64,000 nucleotides of DNA from Hymenolepis diminuta. Taxonomy: Eukaryota > Platyhelminthes > Cestoda > Cyclophyllidea > Hymenolepididae. The DNA is taken from contig CAADRB010000022.1 in NCBI GenBank assembly GCA_900708905.1, forward strand, positions 1,066,377 through 1,130,376. Reading direction: 5' to 3'. Shown piece after piece: positions 21,991-32,640 of this stretch. The notes beneath the pieces were generated by a model. It searched no databases, was not told where the DNA came from, and was given only the letters and a program-made list of their open reading frames with translations. Within the stretch, counting starts at the first letter, position 1. Every line of letters starts with the position of its first letter. Made by a program: the position numbers and the translations under genes.

Positions 21991-23213
21991 CCAAATGAAA
22001 AATTAATTATCACTTTATCACAATTATTAGAATGCCATCTATTCACATATTGCGAAATTCACATTGATTTGTACTCGTAATAAATTTGAACATCTTTGAT
22101 AATTATAGTTTACAGCTTTTTAAAACATAATTTCCCAAAGGTTTAATATATGAGATTAAATATTAAAATTTAAATGTTCTGCTTGTTGAAGATGGTTAAC
22201 TCTTCAGACTGCAATACTAAATGCTACACCAGAGACATGATCATTAATGTCCAGTAAATACAATTTTTTTATTTAGACTTCCGTCAGGGAGGCATTATAA
22301 ACTAGGTCAACTCGAATTATTATATTTAACATATTCATTCTACATAGATCGATCGAAATGGAGTCAAGCAAGCGCAATTACATATAAATAACATGTTAAA
22401 GTAAAATTAGATTTGAAACATATTAGCATAACACTGCACATTTATAACCCCATTTTAAACGATATCATTTACTTTGACGACACCGAAATAGACATGACTC
22501 TGCTGCCACACTCCTCTCTAAGATGCATAAAAATAAATGCAATAATGGCTTAAATATTTAAGAAAATGAGGTCAATTGGAGTTAGATAACAACTAACGGT
22601 TTGCAGCTAACAAATTACGACAACAATAACCGTCAGCGATTCATAGTTGTTTGAGTAAGAGCTAGCAACAATTGTGGAGTAGAACATCAAGAGTTGATTA
22701 GACCAAAAATGTATTCAAGGAAGCCACAATTAGTAACAGAGAGAGAGAACAGCGTGCTGAGAAAGAGAGAAGATGAACAGGACGTATAGGAGTCCGTAAC
22801 TGACCAGCGTGCGTTGTCGTTGTCTGGAAAACAAGGATAGCTTTATATGAGTCACTTGGTAAGGCCACGCCAGAGCATGAGCGCAAATGTATCTTTTATG
22901 TGAAGCAGGGAGGTTATAGAAAAGAGGGGAAATCGATGGACGCGTTTAGACATGTCAGACAGGGGTTATGCGTCATAGGGACATAATTGAGGTCACTCCA
23001 ACTTCGTGGGCGTATTGGCGAAGTATTGTCGTGGAGAATGCGAATGAAAGGTAATTCTGGAAATGTATAGAGAATTATCCATCATGGTCGTAATTTATAA
23101 TAAATTGCTAATCCGAAATCAAGACCATGAACTGTAAAATATTTTACGCTCATCTAAAAATGCATCCGTATTGATGAGATACAAAGAAATTTGTTGAGGG
23201 ATATTCGATTTCT
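21991..23213. other. Intergenic, no gene recognised
   Basis: AT-rich up to about 22680. Then a segment that looks richer in G+C (22690-23060) with a short GAGA tract, possibly old repeat sequence of unknown family. Confidence 0.45.
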
Positions 23214-23520
23214 TTAGTTCTTTTTATTTCTCTTTATGAAAATTTCTAAGAAATGTGAAAAATTCACTTGTTTATGTGTGAATATTCGAATTGAATAAGG
23301 CTTTGTGGGATAAACTTCCCGCAAAGGAATTCCAGCAAAAATTAGATAATCTTGTACCGGGCTGTGCGAAGTGAAATTTGATAATGAATCTCTAAGAGGT
23401 TCTTTGATTTCCTCTTCCATTCGATCAAGTCTCCCGTGAAGGTTTGATTGTTTCAAAAATTCGAGTCTGCTATAGGAAGTGAGTCGATTGCATAGAAAAT
23501 AGAACTCGATTCGGATGACT
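23214..23520 (-). pseudogene. Decayed relative of the FG-gene last exon
   Basis: An 80-codon frame (23456-23214) ends KPYSIRIFTHKQVNFSHFLE, which aligns with KPPHSVRAFTQEEV..ATFLG at the end of the gene at 13801. At the base level, TTCACACATAAACAAGTGAA and the following ACATTTCTTAGAAATT pair with the matching stretch at 13810-13860, but with one base fewer here, which moves the conserved TFLGN codons out of frame. Further upstream TTTTTGAAACAATC follows an acceptor-like CTATAG, as TTTTGAAACAAATC follows the acceptor of the 14292 exon, but in a frame that soon stops. I read this as an inactive duplicate. A diverged working exon with altered splicing is less likely. Confidence 0.5.
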
Positions 23521-23979
23521 AAGGCAGAAGGTTTTTATTAAATACTAGTGACAGTTTCAATATTTATATCGCGCCTTACATTTTTACACTGTTAGAACAG
23601 AAATCGGGATACTCTCTTAAATTACTTCGAGGAGTACTATTATTTGATTTGTCATTCTTGTAGTTTTCCATCTTATTTTTCATAGAAAATGCCAATAATT
23701 ACAGTAGTACAATGTGCAATTGCTATTACTACTAGATCAGCAATGATAAAAATGTGAAAATTCAAAGAACTTTTCGCTATAGCCAGCAGATGTCTAACAA
23801 CACCTGGCGATTAGACATGATCAACTGGCGATAATATCTCCTCTACAGTGTCCACAGGCGGTCCCGCTGCATGCGTGTTTGCACATAGACACCTAGACAG
23901 ATGTCAATCATCACGCCAAGACTGACCTCTAACATAGAAATGTTTTGTATACAAACCTAATTTGTATTAAACCTAATTT

Positions 23980-24092
23980 AATAAATTGGGACGGCTTGCC
24001 GGCCACCTCTGAACTGATCTGACGACACAAGTGGCTTGGCTTATTCCATCTATTCGATGGATGACCCCGGTAGGCCTAATGTTATTACAAAC
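23980..24092 (+). repeat. Dispersed repeat B, copy 1
   Basis: It starts ATAAATTGGGACGGCTTGCC and ends near GTTATTACAAAC. It repeats in the same orientation at 24322-24434, at roughly three quarters identity by eye. The 230 bases between the copies include the partial minus-strand open stretch IYLSRDIAKLKASV. It looks like transposon-derived sequence. Whether the copies are terminal repeats of one small element is open. Confidence 0.6.
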
Positions 24093-24321
24093 ACCTTCTT
24101 TAAGGGAATTTAGAACGTAAATAAAACGGTAAAAACGGGTGAAAGGAACTACCTACAAATCGACCGATGCCTTCAATTTGGCAATATCCCTTGACAGATA
24201 AATGCCGTTCCACATGTTTGAGACCATTTCATCGACGACTGCTCTAAGTCAGAGAGTAGTAGGGAAAAAGTTTAATTTCGTGAGAACACATATATATATT
24301 ATTTATTATTATTATTATTAA

Positions 24322-24434
24322 ATAAATTGGGGTGGCTTGCCTGCCACCTTCGAACTGATCTGGCAACATGAGTGACTTGACATATTCCAAATATTCGATC
24401 TTAGTGATCCCGATAGACCATAACGTTATTACAC
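24322..24434 (+). repeat. Dispersed repeat B, copy 2
   Basis: It starts ATAAATTGGGGTGGCTTGCC and ends near GTTATTACAC. Shared blocks with copy 1 include GAACTGATCTG and the spacing through ATATTCGAT/CTATTCGAT. It is preceded by an AT and TTA microsatellite (about 24290-24320). Confidence 0.6.
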
Positions 24435-26204
24435 TTTTGTGGTAAGGTTTTCGTTCATCTAAACAAATTTCTATGTTTGTTAAATTTGAGCTGTCATTTA
24501 TAAATAAATTTAATTTAATTAACCTATGAATCAGCGCGATTCTATTTCATTAAAACTTATTTTTGCTTAATATATAATTTTGTATTTATGCAAGAATATA
24601 TTTAGTACTTTAGATTGATTTTTCAATCTCATTTTAGGTGAAATTATCTTTAACATGTTGTATAATAAAATACTAAATGCTTAGACACGCGGTTTTTAGT
24701 AAAATTACAGGTATTATGCACGGTTATCTGATTCTTCAAAGTAAAGTTAAATATCGATATATTACTAATTTCTACATCCTTTCGGGGATCCGATTAAATA
24801 ATGATCTACACAGGCGCAAACGAACATATGTGGATAAGAAAATGCTAATCGTCGGAATTTTAGATTCCTCACAGCGATTCAAATACATGCATTGAATTGC
24901 ATTAATTGTTAAATAATCCGCTGGTTCAGTTAAAGAAAATACTGAAGAAAATAACTCTACAGCGTGTTATTTATTCTTATATGGTTTCAATAGCTTTATG
25001 TCAATGAACGGTTGCGTTGTGGGCTATAATACAACTACGTAATATTAAATGAGAATATGTTGCAAATGCCCTCAAAAAACTCATATCCACTATCATACTA
25101 GTTAAAAAAAGCATCTAGATAAACCATTAAGTTAAATATGTGGTAGCTAAAATAATTATCTTTTTAAGGTGGGCGAGGTCAAATTATAATTATTTAAATA
25201 ACTCTCCTTTCAGGCCAAATGCAATGGAATTTCCAGTAATAAGCTTGCATTTATCTTCGTCTGGCTATTCAAAAATGAGATTAAAAGTATATCTTACAAT
25301 CACAGTGAAATCTACCGTTATAAGGTAATCAAAAATCGTATAAGTTCTAGATTTTCATCACAATGAACCACAAGCAGCTAAATAAACCATGTAGCAGCAA
25401 AATGGAGTCTCAACGATGCCATGCTAAGCTGAAAGTGTTTGCTGAAGTCATCAGCATTTATAACAGTTCTGTTAATTATGGAGTTATCTTACTTTTTAAT
25501 ATGATCGAAAAAATCTTGCCTTTTTATTATGTTAAAGACTGAATTTCTTAAGTGGAGGAAGGTTCCTGATCAGCATCCAAGAATTTCGTAGTGAAAGGGT
25601 GCACCCTAAAAGCAATTTTATTCCTTGCATTACCGAATATTGAAATCACGGATTAGAGTTTAAAATATTCCACTTTCAAAAATGCTGCGCAAATGCGATG
25701 ATCATGAAATTATTTGATTTAAATCTTTTTCATTAGTTATATAGCCTTTTCATTATTTAAATTAGTGCCTAAAATTAGTCACCCGATATTGCCTAATTAA
25801 ATAAATGAAAATTGATATCTTATTTTAAGGGTTCCAAAAATTTAAAAGCACGACATCAAATGAGTTCCATGACTGAATGAACCGTTTAATAAAGAAAATA
25901 TAATCAGAGCTTATTAATTTAAATGATTAATTGCCATTCTAAGCTCTGCATGCATTATTAGTGATTGAAACTTATTTAATATATCAAAAATTTTATAAAT
26001 GCACTGCAAACAGAAATACGGTGCAAACATATTCTTTAGATAATTTAATGTAACTTTCCATTTCGAAGAGCATTTTATAATTGAACTTAATTTTAATTTA
26101 TAACTGTATTGCGACTTACGCTTTATTAGCTCAGAACATGAAATATTATCTTTAAATAAGGTAATTAAGTGGTACGACTTTGATTCTTCAGAAGGGCACA
26201 CCGG
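24435..26204. other. AT-rich intergenic upstream of PHF5A
   Basis: No coding signal was recognised (small ORFs at 24677, 25140 and 25914 have no motifs). The PHF5A promoter should lie at the right end, but no clear element can be named. Confidence 0.5.
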
Positions 26205-26609
26205 ATGGCCAAGCATCACCCAGATTTAATTTTCTGTCGTAAACAACCAGGAGTTTGTAAGTTTTTTGCTTCTGTCTTATGGAAAATTTAGCTATTGGAC
26301 GACTTTGTGAAAAATGTGACGGCAGGTGTGTTATTTGCGATTCATACGTTCGCCCTTGCACCCTTGTTCGAATTTGTGACGAATGTAACTACGGATCATA
26401 TCAAGGGAGGTGCGTTATATGCGGAGGAACCGGGGTCTCTGATGCATATTACTGTAGGGAATGTACAATAATGGAGAAAGACGTAAGTTATGATCTACCT
26501 TATAATATATTCTTAGAGAGACGGTTGTCCGAAAATAGTCAATCTTGGAAGTGCTAAAACGGATCTCTTCTATGAACGAAAGAAATATGGATTTAAAAAG
26601 ACTTACTAG
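26205..26609 (+). CDS. PHF5A: PHD finger-like domain protein 5A, SF3b subunit
   Basis: Small zinc-binding subunit of the SF3b complex of U2 snRNP. In the family it sits against SF3B1 at the branch-point adenosine pocket and is essential for pre-mRNA splicing. Three exons: 26205-26256, 26292-26482 and 26517-26609, with GT-AG introns of 35 and 34 bases (phases 1 and 0). The joined product is 111 residues against 110 in human. It starts [17 protein letters not shown] and keeps the family cysteine pattern at residues 11, 23, 26, 30, 33, 40, 46, 49, 58, 61, 72 and 75, which hold the zinc ions of the knotted fold. The C-terminal block [15 protein letters not shown] is intact and followed by Thr-Tyr. 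Residue 18, made by the first splice junction, is Ser where human has Ala. The ATG is fixed by homology. The stop is 83 bases from the convergent PPOX stop, so the 3' UTRs probably overlap. No plus-strand AATAAA was found in the gap. Confidence 0.97.
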
Positions 26610-26692
26610 CGTTGATTTATACGATAATCTATTGTTACTTTGTATGTATGAAGAATTTGTTTTTGCAAAACCTCTTTTATTATTAATGAAAT

Positions 26693-28303
26693 TTATTGTT
26701 TACGAAAGTTGTCTACAGCATTCACAGCACTTTTTACACAGTCGCCGACCCCAACCCCATCTAGAGCACTTCCGACTAAATGAAGAGTTCGTTTAGATCC
26801 CAAACGATCCTGAATGGCCCTTCGAATTCTGCTCTTGTTTTCAAGATGGCCAATGGGATAAGTTGGAATTGCATTGCACCATAAACCAGCATGAGCAAAG
26901 CGAGGTCTAGTAATATTTAACCTGAGTTGGTTTTTCAAAGCGTTCATTCCAACTGTGATGAGTTCGTCTCGTAAAGCAGATTCTAAGGAAAAAGAGGTCT
27001 CTCCATGTGTTGCTTCAAGCCATTCCTTTCTAGGAGATAACATGACAGTGAATCGGGTAGTCCTTCGAGATTTAATCTTCCCATCCATGAGTGGAGAACA
27101 GTAACTGTCATAAATGACACCCATTACAGTGTCATCTTCACACAGCGGCAGCAAATGTCCAAATCCATGAGGTAATTTGAGATTTGGAATGTCGAATTCT
27201 AACGCAACTACTGCTATACTGGCTAATGAGAAAACTTCAGCACTCAGCAGTTTAGTTGCATCTGGTGGAATGAAAGATTTACTGGATAGTAAAGCTCCCA
27301 TCGGTCTAACAGAAGTGCAGATGAATACGGCATCTGCATCTACAGTTTTGAGCAAATTTGATCGTTCGATTTCAAGCTAGTGAGATTTGAGTTAACCAAA
27401 TCGAGTCTTACCTTGTACCCACTATGATTATAGTCGAGCGAACGGGCTGTGGTGCCCTTATTAAGTTTAACATTGTCTCTCTTGTTTAATTCATTAACGA
27501 TTCGGTCAGTTAAAACCTGCATTCCTCCAGAAAAGTTTAAGACATTCGCGAATTTAGGCGGTGTAATGTCTTCTCTTAGTTGAGGTAGCAGTTCGTTGAG
27601 TGCATCTTGGGACACATCGTAGATTTTTGTAGGATACAGCGATCGTACTTTACCAGTGATAATGTTTTTAGCAGCTCCGAGAATCAAATTAGGGGCTTCT
27701 TGTTCCCATTTCATCATCTAAAGAAAAGCTATTATCGTATGCTATTCGTACATGGCCAAGGAAGGCAGAAGCGCTGACTTGTTTGGAATCGACACCACAG
27801 ATGCCGCGCATAAGAGCAGTTCCTAAGTAGTCTGCGAATTCATTGTCGAAGCGTGTTCTAAGAAATTCGTCTACTGAAATATCTTTTTTGATCGGACCTG
27901 GGCCTTTAGTCAGTGCTCGACGGATGAACATAGAGAGGTGAGACCGAGAGAAGGGAGGTTCTGATAAGGGTGACAGTAATTTGATGGGTCTAAGGGCACC
28001 TGCACCATAGATGTAACGAGTTAGGGAAGGCATCCAGAAGACTTCGTCTCTTGAAAAACCCAAGCTAGAAACGAGACGCAGTAGAGGATTTGATGCGGGA
28101 GCCGCTATTCGAGCACTATGTGGTCCCAGGTCGTGTAAAGCTCCAGTCTCGGGATTCCGATGAGTTAGAAAGCATCCACCAAACCGAGAGGAATTTGCCT
28201 CGAACAACGAAACATGACTAACTTGGGTTCGAGGTAGACGTGAAAGTAGATGAGCCGTCGAGAGTCCAGATATTCCACCACCAATTACTGCACACCTGGC
28301 CAT
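26693..28303 (-). CDS. PPOX: Protoporphyrinogen oxidase
   Basis: Oxidises protoporphyrinogen IX to protoporphyrin IX using FAD and oxygen, the next-to-last step of heme synthesis. In animals it sits at the outer face of the mitochondrial inner membrane. Three exons on the minus strand: 28303-27752 (184 codons), 27717-27412 (102) and 27376-26693 (227 plus TAA), giving 513 residues (human 477). Both introns (27718-27751, 34 bases; 27377-27411, 35 bases) are GT-AG and phase 0. The N-terminus has the FAD dinucleotide-binding GGGISG (residues 8-13), Glu35 for the ribose and FGG at 41-43. The middle has RGICGVDSKQVSASAF. Exon 3 has GFGHLLP, IYDS and the C-terminal FAD contact LVGSALDGVGVGDC, all as in animal PPOX. 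No cleavable presequence is evident, as in other animal PPOX proteins. The start ATG matches the family N-terminus. A minus-strand AATAAA lies 12 bases past the stop. Confidence 0.95.
27718..27751 (-). other. 34-base intron 1 of PPOX
   Basis: The intron runs GTACGAATAG to TTTCTTTAG on the minus strand. It is needed to join ...SAFLGH to MMKWEQEAPN; unspliced, the first frame runs into a stop 20 codons after the junction. The donor GTACGA is not the usual GTAAG. It is far below the usual animal minimum but typical of the smallest flatworm introns. Confidence 0.9.
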
Positions 28304-28636
28304 CTTAAAAAGGATGGGATTGAAGGCACTTATTAGCTTGTAGGTGAATTTAGATAAAGTTAGTTATAAAATGGATAGTAGATATTAGAATTTATAATTC
28401 GCAATTAGGACCTTACCAAATCACACTAGGTACGCTATTTATGGACTATGAATCACATGTCTCCAGATTAAATAAAATAAGCATATCTTTATAAATAATT
28501 TTATTTAATTAATTTTTTATAAAAATTAATTTTGGCATAATTAACATAATATAAAAAATATTTTATTTATCGTATATTGTGATATTCATGTGATGGTTCA
28601 ACTTAACCAATAAGAGTAATCTGCCTCGTTTGTGAT
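28304..28636. promoter_or_regulatory. Shared divergent promoter region of PPOX and HADH
   Basis: The start codons of PPOX (minus) and HADH (plus) are 333 bases apart, so this interval must hold both 5' UTRs and, unless spliced leaders or distant exons are used, both promoters. The centre (28490-28570) is almost pure A/T with several TATA-like strings. No specific factor site can be assigned, and transcription starts are not visible. Confidence 0.5.
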
Positions 28637-30231
28637 ATGTTAATACTAAATAAAGTTGTGGCTTCTTCTGTGGTTCGGAATTTCGTTAGATCTATAAGTA
28701 ATGTAGCAATCATTGGTTCTGGGCAGATGGGTTCGGGTATGGCTGCTGTCAGTGCAGTTTCTGGCTATAAAGTCAAACTATTTGACTGTGACAGTGATCA
28801 GTTGGGAAAATCGGTCGATAAGATTAACAGGATTCTTCGCCGATTGCGAAGACATAAACAGGATAACTTTATTGATTCAATTATATCGAAAATTGAACTG
28901 GTTAGGGACATCAAAGAGACCGTTTCTGATTCTGATTTAGTTATTGAATCTATAACGGAGGATCTAAAAGCTAAACATAAGCTTTTCCAGTAAGTGAATT
29001 TATCACTACGTTGTTGTTTCAAATCTAGTTGAGATCACAATTTCATTTTAGTTCTCTTGAAGGTCTTACCCCGCCGTCATGTTTATTTACAACAAACACT
29101 TCATCTTTCTCCGTAAATGAAATTGTTGAAACATTTTCACAAAAGGCGTCATTCTGTGGATTGCACTTCTTTAATCCTGTGGATGTTATGAAACTCGTAG
29201 AGATTACTAAATGCCAATTTACTTCAGATGAAACGCTAAAGGTCAGTAATTTATTGCCTTTTACTTTTGATACTATTTGATTAAGTCCTAGCGTTTGATA
29301 AATCAAATCAAATTATTATATGTACACCTTCAGAGTGATTCAGTTTTTCAAGTTTAAATTGTCCCATCAGTGAGTAGTACATTCGTTTACTGCCTCATCA
29401 AGTGCTGACATTGGTAGCAGTGATAGTTCTGATGTTTCTTCTAAGTGATTAATTTACCAGAAAATGATGTCTTCCTGTGCTATGATATTAATTCACTACT
29501 GAGAAATGTAAATGCATTACGCACTAACTTGCTCTCTGCGCTTTCTAGTGTTGGTTTACTCTCCGTATATTCTGGTCTACTCATAGGGATAAATTTCTGA
29601 CTGTCAAGATGTCAGGAGAGCCATACGTTCGCATGGTTTTAAGACTGCGGCCTCGAACAATCTTTCGGTGTTCTATCGGTTTGAATACGTGGATGCTACT
29701 TTGTTGTTTCCCTTGTAAATTTTTCTTTTTCAATACAATCGTTTCACTGATTCATATTGCTTGTTTAGACATCATTGTTCGTACTATAATACATCATATA
29801 TAATCGTGATACCGTAATTTCTGAATTACTTATTTTATCCATTTTAGAGCTTAACAGCGTTTGCTGAGTCCTTAGGCAAAACCGTTGTACAATGCAAAGA
29901 CACTCCAGGGTTCATAGTCAACCGTCTCCTCATCCCTTATCTTCTAGAAGCCGTCGAAATGTGGGAACGCGGTGAGGCTTCCATTGAAACCATCGACGTG
30001 GCAATGCGTGCTGGAGCGGGTCATCCTATGGGTCCTTTTGAACTGGCAGACCATATTGGTCTAGACACTATTGTAGCCGCAGTAGAGTACTGGATTGCCC
30101 GTTATCCAGATGAACGTGTCTTTAGACTCAGTCAGACCTTGCGCCAACTTCTAGTTTATGGAAGACTAGGTAAGAAGGTTGGACATGGATTCTTCATCTA
30201 TGATCAGAATGGACGTATAGTGAAGAAATGA
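28637..30231 (+). CDS. HADH: 3-hydroxyacyl-CoA dehydrogenase, mitochondrial
   Basis: NAD-dependent oxidation of L-3-hydroxyacyl-CoA to 3-ketoacyl-CoA, the third step of mitochondrial beta-oxidation. Three exons: 28637-28989, 29052-29241 and 29848-30231, with GT-AG introns of 62 and 606 bases (phases 2 and 0). The product is 308 residues (human 314). Residues 1-21 are basic and hydrophobic with no acidic residue, which fits a mitochondrial targeting peptide. The NAD site is IIGSGQMGSG (25-34) with Asp50 for the ribose. The active site includes NTSS (133-136), the catalytic His156 in GLHFFNPV, Glu168 in MKLVE and Asn206 in DTPGFIVNRLL. AGAGHPMGPFELADHIGLDT and GKKVGHGFF in the C-terminal dimer domain are typical. 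The ATG gives a family-like N-terminus. It is divergent from PPOX, 333 bases away. No residue expected for activity is missing. Confidence 0.96.
29242..29847 (+). other. 606-base intron 2 of HADH
   Basis: It starts GTCAGT after the CTAAAG exon end and ends CATTTTAG. It contains a meaningless 64-codon frame (29609-29803) and no recognisable nested gene. It is about 17 times longer than the 34-35-base introns of the neighbouring genes. Confidence 0.85.
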
Positions 30232-30312
30232 GATGATTCTTGTATCCGCTGCTGTTATTTCTTGTTTACTACTACTGAACTACTGTATTATATTTTATTG
30301 CTATATTCTATA

Positions 30313-30318
30313 ATAAAT
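30313..30318 (+). terminator. Poly(A) signal AATAAA of HADH
   Basis: Canonical AATAAA 82 bases after the HADH stop, followed by a T-rich stretch. It is the first such signal downstream on this strand. Confidence 0.65.
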
Positions 30319-32640
30319 TGTAGTTTCTTCGTCATATGAGCATCTCTTTGGTTATGGACTTGTATTTGTTAGTACGGTACAGTTGGTGTAATAAACTTTG
30401 CCCAATGTTTCCATTGGTTGACTTAGTAATTGGAATTTTTTAAGCGGTGCAGAGGTCAACCTACATGTCCGCCAAGTCAAAGATTACCGACGCACTACCA
30501 GTGATATGAATGGAGAGCCGCATTGGTTATTTCTAGTGAACAGAAGGATTGGTGGGATGCGGATTCCTCCTAAAAATGATTCCAGAGTACTCAAGTTGAG
30601 AATTCACAAAACTTCCCTCAATGGGCTTGGAAAGTTTTAGGAAAAAGTGGATTTGTTTGTTTATGACAGTTTGAAATACCATCATTCAAAAGATATGTTG
30701 AGATTTGTCTAGTGTAGATTAAGACAAATATGCGTGTATGTACGTAAAGCAAAAGGTTCTCGACCAAGGATTTTTGGATTTAATTACATTTATTTATGGA
30801 AGAAGAGGGAATTCACACAAAATAGCCTGAGGATCAAAGGTGGTATCAGGGGCATGCCAGTTGCTAGTTTGGTCTATTACTGCGTTGAACATGCTACAAA
30901 TCAATTTCACTTTCTTCTAATTATAAGTTACCTTTTTGTCGAATTGTCTCATTTATCTAGTTCCCAAAAATCATTTTTTCCACTGTTCAATCCATCAAAT
31001 CTTTCTCTTTTGAGTTTACGCTAGTGACGTCTTAGCTATATGCACTTCACAATAGACTTATTTGTATTTGTGCGGGAAACTTGCCAAAAATTTGGCCAAG
31101 AGCGAGTTTGCAGGGATTTTGGAGAGAAGAGTTGTCAAATGCTGATACACTTATTATTCGACTACTTCAAGAGCTCGGTTATGAATGAAGAAGGGGAAGA
31201 CGTTCAATTTTATATATTTCAATCCATCAAGCGCATAGAACGTTTGACTGAAATCGAAGATATGACTGACAAGGAATATAGAAAGAAAAATCTCAAGGGC
31301 AAAACAAATTCTGATAGACTTCCGTAGAACGAAGATGTATTTGATCAATGTTGAGATCTTGTTCACTTGTAGTGCTACTTGTAATACATAAGTAATACAC
31401 ATTTTAGAAATTCGACCAAAAGTAGTTTATTAATGCTATCCCGAATTTTTCGTTTATTTTCGGACTGAACACTCACGAAAGGGCTACTTATTCATTCCAC
31501 AATTCTGTTATTACTTTGTTCACATATTAAACGCGTATTCCATTAAAAATAGGATCATAGTTCCAACTTTGAGGATAATTATGGTAAATAGACAAGATTT
31601 GAAATAAATTTTTTCTTAAAGCAGAGATGACAATTACTTAATCTTCAAAGCCTTGCTTTATCTGTTTTGAGAGTTCGAAAGTTCACTTTTTCGATCCCAT
31701 GATGTAATTAACAGATTTCGTCGATTATACTTCGTATTCATAGAGGTACATGTTTATACATTTAAGGGATTTACCTTTTCGTCTGGAGACATATTTGAGC
31801 TGATATGCTAAACCCCTAAACCTTCTTCCATTTATAATTTCATTGAAACTGACGAGTAAAATACACGGTAAAGATATTCCCTTACTAAACTTAATATTAA
31901 AATAATGCAAAATTACTTTGTACATCATCGAACAAATCGACATTTTAAACCAACGAATTCTATATTTAGTCTTCTCAATTTGGGTATTCGGAACTATCCC
32001 TTATGTGACGATGTGAGCTAGCGAAAGGGTCACCTAGGGGAAACTTTACAATTTTGTTCACTTAGTCTATTCGTAGGCATTTGGAGTGGCTAAATACTGA
32101 TAAATATCAAATACAAATGAAATTGAATAATGAATAACCATTATGGAATACTTCAGACCACTTAATAAATATTACAAGCTATGAACTTTAAAATATGCCG
32201 ACGTGAATATTTTTGGGCAAAAATATTACATTTAGTCTTCCTGACTCTTGATTACTAGATTTGAAGCAGGTTGTAATGTTTGTTTGCCAATTATTAATAC
32301 GAAAGTTGTTTCAGCGTGCATTTTGTAGAAGCTCATGAGTTTTAAAGAAATTATTCTTCTACACTAAAATTTATGAGATTTCAATTATCTTCTATCAACA
32401 TACATAAAAACAAAATTCATAATTTGCAAAAAGTCCAAAAGGCCAAAAGCATGTGTTGTTTAAACGACGCTTGATGTAGGTTTTAAGTTTAGAAGGAGCA
32501 TTTTTTCCATAGTTTCTTTAAATTTATTAGCTTTTTAATTATTTTCGATTGCAACAGAAAGTTCAAACTTACCTCATGAGGCAGTCCTTGCGTTATGTGT
32601 ACATTCCTCAATGTGTGGTTTCTGATCCTGATCGGGTCAT
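30319..32640. other. Intergenic, no supported gene
   Basis: The ORF at 31040-31327 (95 codons, plus) has an acidic and basic C-terminal part that looks protein-like, but it has no homology that I recognise and no splice support. 30734-31024 is similar. Otherwise AT-rich. Confidence 0.45.

Noticed and set aside
26279..26557. ORF starting [13 protein letters not shown] as the PHF5A start
   Set aside because: Its first codons lie in the 35-base intron and its end reads through the second intron; homology fixes the start at 26205 and the stop at 26609.
28713..29306. Overlapping ORFs on both strands inside HADH exons
   Set aside because: They are shadows of the HADH coding sequence in other frames.
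31040..31327. 95-codon plus-strand ORF as a gene downstream of HADH
   Set aside because: No homology, no start context and no splice support.
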